From an uncultured Lachnospiraceae bacterium (GTDB lineage: Bacteria > Bacillota > Clostridia > Lachnospirales > Lachnospiraceae), in assembly GCA_947003375.1 (NCBI GenBank), contig CAMQOJ010000092.1, forward strand, positions 1 to 11,110: 11,110 nt of DNA, given 5' to 3'. This document shows, piece by piece, positions 6,721 through 11,110 of this stretch. The notes beneath the pieces were generated by a model. The model searched no databases. It worked only from the letters and a program-made list of their open reading frames with translations, and was not told the DNA's origin. Each line of letters opens with the position of its first letter. Positions within the stretch are counted from its first letter, which is position 1. The translations under genes and the position numbers were made by a program.

Positions 6721-6776
6721 CATAACGCCAGAATTTACCGTACTGCACTGGTTGAACATATATGGCTGGCGTTATG
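6721..6776. repeat. Perfect 11-bp inverted repeat with 34-base centre
   Basis: CATAACGCCAG at 6721-6731 is exactly reverse-complemented by CTGGCGTTATG at 6766-6776. It lies in the 133-base gap before the SGNH hydrolase gene, downstream of a TATAAT box. The 34-base centre is AT-rich and includes TTGAAC (6752-6757). No T run follows, so it is not a standard terminator. It could be a split operator for a dimeric regulator, an mRNA leader stem, or a small invertible or recombination site. Confidence 0.75.
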
Positions 6777-6839
6777 TAGCCGGGGTACTCGGAAATTTCA
6801 ACTGTTAAGCAGTATGCGTCAACGACACAGGAGGGCGAC

Positions 6840-7640
6840 ATGAATCTGGATTTATTTATGGTGGCACCGGGGGAGAAGCCCCTGGACAATATGAAGGCGG
6901 CCTGCGGGTTCGCCGGAATCTTCAAGGAAATCGGCGTCATCGGGGACTCTCTGTCCTCCGGGGAGTTCGAGTCCCATGACCAGGAGGGCAATACCCTCTA
7001 CCACGATATGTACGAGTATTCCTGGCCGGCTATCCTGGAGCGGCTGACGGGGACAGTGTACCGCAATTACTCCAGGGGCGGCATGACCGCCAGGGAGTAC
7101 CTGGAGAGCTGGGCGGACCGGAACGGCTTCTGGCAGTGGAACCAGGCCTATATCATCGCGCTGGGAAATAACGACATATTCGGTGCAAACCAGCCCGCGG
7201 GCAGCGTGGCGGACATCCACCCGGAGGATTCGGCGGCCAATCCGGATACCTTCCTCGGAGACATGGGACGGATTGTGTCCAGGCTCAAGGGCATAGAAAA
7301 GGATGCGCGGATCTTCCTGGTCTCCATGCAGAGGCGGGGGGAGGAGCAGGCGGATCCGGTCATCTGCGCCATCGCCGACGAGATGAAGAAGATGTGCGGG
7401 CTGTTCTCCTATACCTATCTGATCGACATGTCCCATGAGGGGCCGGTGTATGATGAGGGAATGCGGAAGGCCTTCGCCATGGGCGGCCACCCCAATGCCA
7501 TGGGGTACTACGTCTATGCCATGATGATAGGAAACTATATGGACTATATCATCCGTGAGAACCCCAGGGACTTCTTCGAGGTGCCGTTTATCGGGAAGGG
7601 GTTAAAGAATAAGGACATTGTCCATAATCCTGGACAGTGA
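6840..7640 (+). CDS. SGNH/GDSL-type hydrolase
   Basis: This 266-residue protein begins at ATG 6840 after a strong AGGAGGG site (6829-6835). Block I is IGDSLSSGEF with nucleophile Ser37, block II is NYSRGGMTA (oxyanion Gly80/81), block III is ALGNND (Gly109, Asn111) and block V is GGHPNAMGYY with His217. The Asp of the usual D-x-x-H is replaced by Met214, a variation in which the His can be supported otherwise. The fold serves esterases and acyl- or acetylxylan-type deacetylases. There is no signal peptide, so it is probably cytoplasmic. It lies between the phosphoesterase and a solute-binding lipoprotein, consistent with deacylation of an imported or cell-wall glycan, but the substrate cannot be read from sequence. 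Confidence 0.88.
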   Translation: MNLDLFMVAPGEKPLDNMKAACGFAGIFKEIGVIGDSLSSGEFESHDQEGNTLYHDMYEYSWPAILERLTGTVYRNYSRGGMTAREYLESWADRNGFWQWNQAYIIALGNNDIFGANQPAGSVADIHPEDSAANPDTFLGDMGRIVSRLKGIEKDARIFLVSMQRRGEEQADPVICAIADEMKKMCGLFSYTYLIDMSHEGPVYDEGMRKAFAMGGHPNAMGYYVYAMMIGNYMDYIIRENPRDFFEVPFIGKGLKNKDIVHNPGQ

Positions 7641-7697
7641 GCCGGGCAACCGTGTGGCCGAAGACGGCGGCGGTGATATGAATGGTACAGGATAATG

Positions 7698-9923
7698 ATG
7701 AAGAGATTGAAAGTATTTAGCATATTTGTGCTGTCTGCTGTGATTCTCTGCTCTTGTGGGGCGGCACAGAATGCCGCCCTACAGGGCGAGGAAGACAGTG
7801 TGGGGGCGGGATTGAGCGTCACAATGATTCCCCTGAAAGAGGACGAGACCTTTGGCAGCCTCCGATGCTGTGGGGACAGCGTCTTGCTGGAAACGGATGC
7901 TGAAGAAATAGATGCTGAGGAAACAGATGACACAGAGACAGATGGCGTAGAGACAGATGACGCGGAAACGATATTTATCCAGAGGTATTATTATGCAAAA
8001 GCCGGGGCGGATTTCCCGGAGGAGGCATTCTGCAGCTTTGACTACAGCCAGAGATATGTATATGACTTCACTGCGGGAGAGGACGGGACAGCTTATTTTC
8101 TCCTGGCAGAAACCGCAGAAGACCCGGAGGAAGAGGATTTCGTAAAGCTGCTGGAGGTGTCCGCAGATGGCAGCGAAAGGACTCTGGCAGAGCTGGACAA
8201 CCTTCGTCAGACCAGCGGCACGGCAGGTTTATCGGACTGGCGGATAAGAGCGGTGCCGGGAGGAGAGGTCCTGCTGCTTTCAAGATTTGGATATCGGCTG
8301 ATTTCCCGGGACGGTGAGCTTGTAGAGGAAGAGGACTGGGAGGAGCCCAGGGACATCGATGTCCTGTATACCGGTGGGAACTATGCCCTGACATTACAGT
8401 CCGAGAATTTCCGGAATGTCCCCGGTACGCTGAACCGGGAGAACGGCCGATTCGGCACCCTGAAGGACATCTCCGGGGAAGCCCGCTTCAACAGGACGGG
8501 ACAGGCGGAAAATGCAGTATTTATGTACACTGAGACGGCTGCATCCCTGTGTGACCTTTCAACGGGAAGTTGTACGAAAATATACGAATGGACAGATATC
8601 GGAGTCCAGGGAGACTCTGTGATCGGCATGTATGGGGATGGGGAAGCGCCCCGGTTCATCTTCCGGGAAGAGAATATCCTGTATGAAGCCCAGTGGGACG
8701 GCGGAAGCCCCGGGGCGGAGCGGGAGGAGCTGCTGCTTGGATTCGTGTCGGACAGCGCTACCACTCGGAAAGCGGTGGCCGCGTACAACCGGACGCACCC
8801 GGATGTGCTCATCCGGATGGTGGACTATGGGAAAGAGGACGAGTCCGCGGCGGCAGACCGACTCTATGTGGAGCTCATGGCAGGGAAGGGCCCAGACATC
8901 ATCCAGATGGACGGCGGATACATGGATGACCGGGATATGGGAGCGCGTGGAATTCTGGAGGATCTGTCGCCCTATCTGGAGCGCAGCGAAGTAGTCAGCG
9001 CAGAAAAGCTGATTCCTTCTGTCTATCATGCGCTGCTGTCGGAGGGTAGGCTGTACATGCTCCCGACGAATTTCCATCTGGGCGGGTTCATTGCGAAGGA
9101 GAAATGGGCATCAGAGGGTGCCGCATGGACGGTGGAGGAACTATTGCGCATTCTGGAGGAAGAATCCGGGCTGCGGGATGGCATGATAAGCAAAAACCAC
9201 ATGCTGGAGTGCTGCGTGATAGCCATGCTTGGGGCGGGGGATATGGACTTTATTCCAGAGGAGGATCTGCTGAAAAAATATATCTGCCTGGCGGATTATA
9301 TGCCGGAGACGGCTGTATATGTTGCCGATGATTCCCTCAGGCGCGACGGAAAGCTTCTGTTCGAGCAGCTTGTCATGATGGACCCGGAGACATATCTCTA
9401 CAATAAGTCCAGGTGGGGAGAGGATTCGACTTTCGTGGGGTATCCAGGAGGCGCGGGAAACGGCATGGTCTTTTATCCGGACAATTGTTATGCTGTCTGT
9501 GCACAGAGCCGCCATAAGGATGCCGCCTGGGGATTCGTGGAGAGCTTTTTCACCAAGAGCTGGCAGGATGGGATTACGCCCAACTACGCTTTTTCCATAG
9601 ACAGGGATGTCTTCGAAAGGCAGATGAAGGATGCGGAAAAGATACAGTGGTACACCGACAGGAGCGGCAGACGGCAGGAAGCCCCAATCATGTCCTATGA
9701 GATGGGCGGGGAGCAGGTAGATGTCTATGCGGCCAGGCCGGAGGACACTGACAGCCTCAGGAAGCTGGTGGAGGGGGCCGCGACCGTAAAGAGAGGGGAT
9801 ATGAGCATCCTCCGGATAATGCAGGAGGAGGCGGCATATTACTTTGCGGGCCAGAAAAGCCTGGAAGAGGTACTAAACATCATCCAGAACAGGATACGGC
9901 TCCTGAAAGAAGAGAGGAAATAA
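7698..9923 (+). CDS. Large lipoprotein with family 1 solute-binding domain and N-terminal extension
   Basis: This 741-residue protein starts at ATG 7698, five bases after AGGA; ATG 7695 is in frame but too close. Lys/Arg then a hydrophobic run ends in a lipobox LCSC, with lipidated Cys20. Residues 65-89 form an acidic tandem repeat. Residues about 90-340 are strand-rich with Asp-Gly and Ser-Asp turns (YVYDFTAGEDGTAYFLLAE, KLLEVSADGSERTLAELD), like a beta-propeller. Residues about 343-730 resemble extracellular solute-binding family 1: LLLGFVSDSATTRKAVAAYN, ADRLYVELMAGKGPDIIQMD, LEDLSPYLER, and DAAWGFVESFFTKSWQDG. It should be anchored outside the membrane and bind an oligosaccharide or similar ligand. 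At roughly 400 residues the domain is normal family size; the extension nearly doubles the protein. No cognate permease genes are present. Confidence 0.85.
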   Translation: MKRLKVFSIFVLSAVILCSCGAAQNAALQGEEDSVGAGLSVTMIPLKEDETFGSLRCCGDSVLLETDAEEIDAEETDDTETDGVETDDAETIFIQRYYYAKAGADFPEEAFCSFDYSQRYVYDFTAGEDGTAYFLLAETAEDPEEEDFVKLLEVSADGSERTLAELDNLRQTSGTAGLSDWRIRAVPGGEVLLLSRFGYRLISRDGELVEEEDWEEPRDIDVLYTGGNYALTLQSENFRNVPGTLNRENGRFGTLKDISGEARFNRTGQAENAVFMYTETAASLCDLSTGSCTKIYEWTDIGVQGDSVIGMYGDGEAPRFIFREENILYEAQWDGGSPGAEREELLLGFVSDSATTRKAVAAYNRTHPDVLIRMVDYGKEDESAAADRLYVELMAGKGPDIIQMDGGYMDDRDMGARGILEDLSPYLERSEVVSAEKLIPSVYHALLSEGRLYMLPTNFHLGGFIAKEKWASEGAAWTVEELLRILEEESGLRDGMISKNHMLECCVIAMLGAGDMDFIPEEDLLKKYICLADYMPETAVYVADDSLRRDGKLLFEQLVMMDPETYLYNKSRWGEDSTFVGYPGGAGNGMVFYPDNCYAVCAQSRHKDAAWGFVESFFTKSWQDGITPNYAFSIDRDVFERQMKDAEKIQWYTDRSGRRQEAPIMSYEMGGEQVDVYAARPEDTDSLRKLVEGAATVKRGDMSILRIMQEEAAYYFAGQKSLEEVLNIIQNRIRLLKEERK
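7890..7964 (+). repeat. 15-bp in-frame tandem repeat (five units) encoding an acidic linker
   Basis: Units of 15 bases start at 7890, 7905, 7920, 7935 and 7950, and encode ETDAE, EIDAE, ETDDT, ETDGV and ETDDA, with a partial sixth unit ET. They lie between the lipoprotein's membrane-proximal stalk and the strand-rich region. The result is a strongly acidic, probably flexible spacer. Confidence 0.9.
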
Positions 9924-9962
9924 GTGAGACACGTCCGGCAGGACAAAAGGAGGTAAGGACAC

Positions 9963-9992
9963 ATGACAGTCAGCATCAATAATGGCTTTTGA
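9963..9992 (+). other. Nine-codon ORF with a near-perfect ribosome site
   Basis: AAAGGAGGT at 9946-9954 stands eight bases before ATG 9963, and the frame reads MTVSINNGF then TGA at 9990-9992. This is the best ribosome site in the 97-base gap after the lipoprotein gene. It may mark the start of a gene that was lost by deletion, or a short leader peptide. The ATPase remnant begins 28 bases later. I see no hairpin-plus-T-run terminator in this gap. Confidence 0.3.
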
Positions 9993-10020
9993 ATGAAAGC
10001 GGCAACATTGGGGGGCAGTT

Positions 10021-10198
10021 ATGATTGAAATCAAAAACCTGGGAGGCGCCAAGGTCAGGGCATTGGACGGCATAAGCCTAACCATCGGGGACGACGAGTT
10101 CCTTGCGGTCATGGGGAGTTCCGGCTCAGGGAAGTCCACCCTGCTGCACATGATTGCGGGAGGATACGCCGACCTCGGGGAGCGTGCGTATAGGGAAG
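10021..10198 (+). pseudogene. N-terminal remnant of a second MacB/LolD-type ABC ATPase
   Basis: From ATG 10021 the frame gives MIEIKNL, then ALDGISLTIGDDEFLAVMG and Walker A GSSGSGKST (residues 32-40), then LLHMIAGG. The usual few residues between KNL and the AL strand (normally including a Lys-x-Tyr segment) are missing. At about 10162 the frame is lost by +1 or -2. In the new frame from 10163 the expected DTPTSGSVRIG continues to about 10195, then homology ends. Signature, Walker B and H-loop are absent, so the product cannot hydrolyse ATP. The formal ORF runs to 10248 but its last 27 codons are out of frame. It is truncated just before the AAA-ATPase gene that starts at 10233. Confidence 0.88.
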
Positions 10199-10232
10199 AA
10201 TTAATCAATAGGAAAATAAGGGGAGGTGTCAA

Positions 10233-11110
10233 ATGGCAAGGACAGTAGGAATAGGAATACAGGATTTTGGGAAAATCATCCAAAACAATTGTTTTTATGT
10301 GGATAAGACCGCGTTTATTAAGGAATGGTGGGAAAATCAGGACGATGTGACCTTAATTACGCGCCCCAGGCGCTTCGGCAAGACTCTGGCCATGAGCATG
10401 CTGGAGCATTTCTTTTCCGTGGAACATGCAGATAAAGGCACCTTATTTGAAAGACTCGACATATGGAAAGAAGAGAAGTACCGCAGCCTCCAGGGCAGCT
10501 ATCCGGTAATCTTCTTAAGCTTTGCAGATGTGAAGGAAACATCCTTTGGAAGTGCAAGGGATAAAATCTGCCGCATCATCAAAAGCGTATATGACAGATA
10601 TTCAGCCTTGCAGGATAAGGGGCCGAATCAGAGAAAGTTTCCGGATATCTTCCATGAAATATCCCCTACAATGGGTGATTCCGTAGCTTCTTATTCCTTG
10701 AAAGCCTTATCGGAATTCCTTGCGGATTATTATGGGAAAAGAGTCATCATTTTATTGGATGAATATGATACCCCCATGCAGGAAGCTTATGTGCACGGAT
10801 ACTGGGATGAAATGGCGGCATTTGTCCGAAACCTGTTCAATTCTACTTTCAAGACGAACCCATATATGGAGAGGGCGGTCATGACAGGTATTACACGTAT
10901 AAGCAAAGAGTCTATTTTTTCCGACTTAAACCATCTGGAGGTAGTCACCTCTACCTCATGTAAATATGAGGCTTCTTTCGGTTTTACGGAATCAGAAGTG
11001 TTTGCCGCTATGGACGAATTTGGGCGTATGGGAAAGGAAGAAGTCCGTGCCTGGTACGAGGGTTTTACCTTTGGGAATAGGCGTGATATTTATAATCCAT
11101 GGTCCATTAT
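10233..11110 (+). CDS. AAA-ATPase-like protein of the PF09820 group (partial, runs off window)
   Basis: ATG 10233 has GGGGAGGTG at 10220-10228 as ribosome site, and the frame stays open for 292 residues to the window end. The N-terminal motif IGIQDFGKIIQNNCFYVDKT is typical of the family. The P-loop is TRPRRFGKTL (43-52) and the Walker B-like strand is RVIILLDEYDTP (170-181). TGITRISKESIFSDLNHL (218-234) and WYEGFTFG (274-281) are further family landmarks. Members usually exceed 500 residues and carry a C-terminal DUF1703 nuclease-like domain, which would lie beyond the window. The family is common, often multi-copy, in gut anaerobes, and its cellular role is not settled. Codon use is clearly more AT-rich than in 501-9923, which suggests later acquisition. 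It immediately follows a truncated ATPase gene, so it may mark the insertion that caused that truncation. Confidence 0.93.
   Translation, partial: MARTVGIGIQDFGKIIQNNCFYVDKTAFIKEWWENQDDVTLITRPRRFGKTLAMSMLEHFFSVEHADKGTLFERLDIWKEEKYRSLQGSYPVIFLSFADVKETSFGSARDKICRIIKSVYDRYSALQDKGPNQRKFPDIFHEISPTMGDSVASYSLKALSEFLADYYGKRVIILLDEYDTPMQEAYVHGYWDEMAAFVRNLFNSTFKTNPYMERAVMTGITRISKESIFSDLNHLEVVTSTSCKYEASFGFTESEVFAAMDEFGRMGKEEVRAWYEGFTFGNRRDIYNPWSI

Noticed and set aside
6721..6776. Inverted repeat as a rho-independent terminator
   Set aside because: The centre is 34 bases long and no T run follows the right arm.

Overview
The window looks like part of a GC-rich Clostridia genome, most likely a gut Lachnospiraceae. 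This is inferred from gene families and strong AGGAGG-type ribosome sites, not from a marker gene. The first 49 bases are not biological. They match an Illumina Nextera adapter, so the window opens at a raw contig end. All genes are on the + strand.

Left block (50-4839). The tail of an unplaced P-loop kinase-like gene is followed by a tight operon. It holds a 58-residue two-helix membrane protein, an ABC ATPase with an E-loop like lantibiotic-immunity transporters, a polytopic permease, and an intact OmpR-type response regulator. Next come the wrecks of three genes that normally form a sensor/efflux unit: a histidine kinase cut just after its phospho-acceptor His, only the last ~45 codons of a MacB/LolD-type ATPase, and an FtsX/MacB-type permease with a lost N-terminal region and a frameshift. 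The response regulator therefore has no complete partner kinase here.

Middle block (4911-9923). A membrane-anchored DUF4474 protein overlaps a calcineurin-like metallophosphoesterase by ATGA. A gap with a perfect 11-bp inverted repeat follows, then an SGNH/GDSL-type hydrolase and a 741-residue lipoprotein. In the lipoprotein a family 1 solute-binding domain follows a ~320-residue N-terminal region with an acidic five-residue tandem repeat. No matching sugar-type permeases lie in the window. The gene order suggests cell-envelope or glycan-related work, but no substrate can be read from the sequence.

Right block (9924-11110). A second decayed MacB/LolD-type ATPase, N-terminal part only and frameshifted, abuts the start of a PF09820-type AAA-ATPase gene. 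That gene is visibly more AT-rich than the middle of the window and runs off the end. Overall this is an accessory region under active decay, with two separate ABC modules in ruins beside intact genes.
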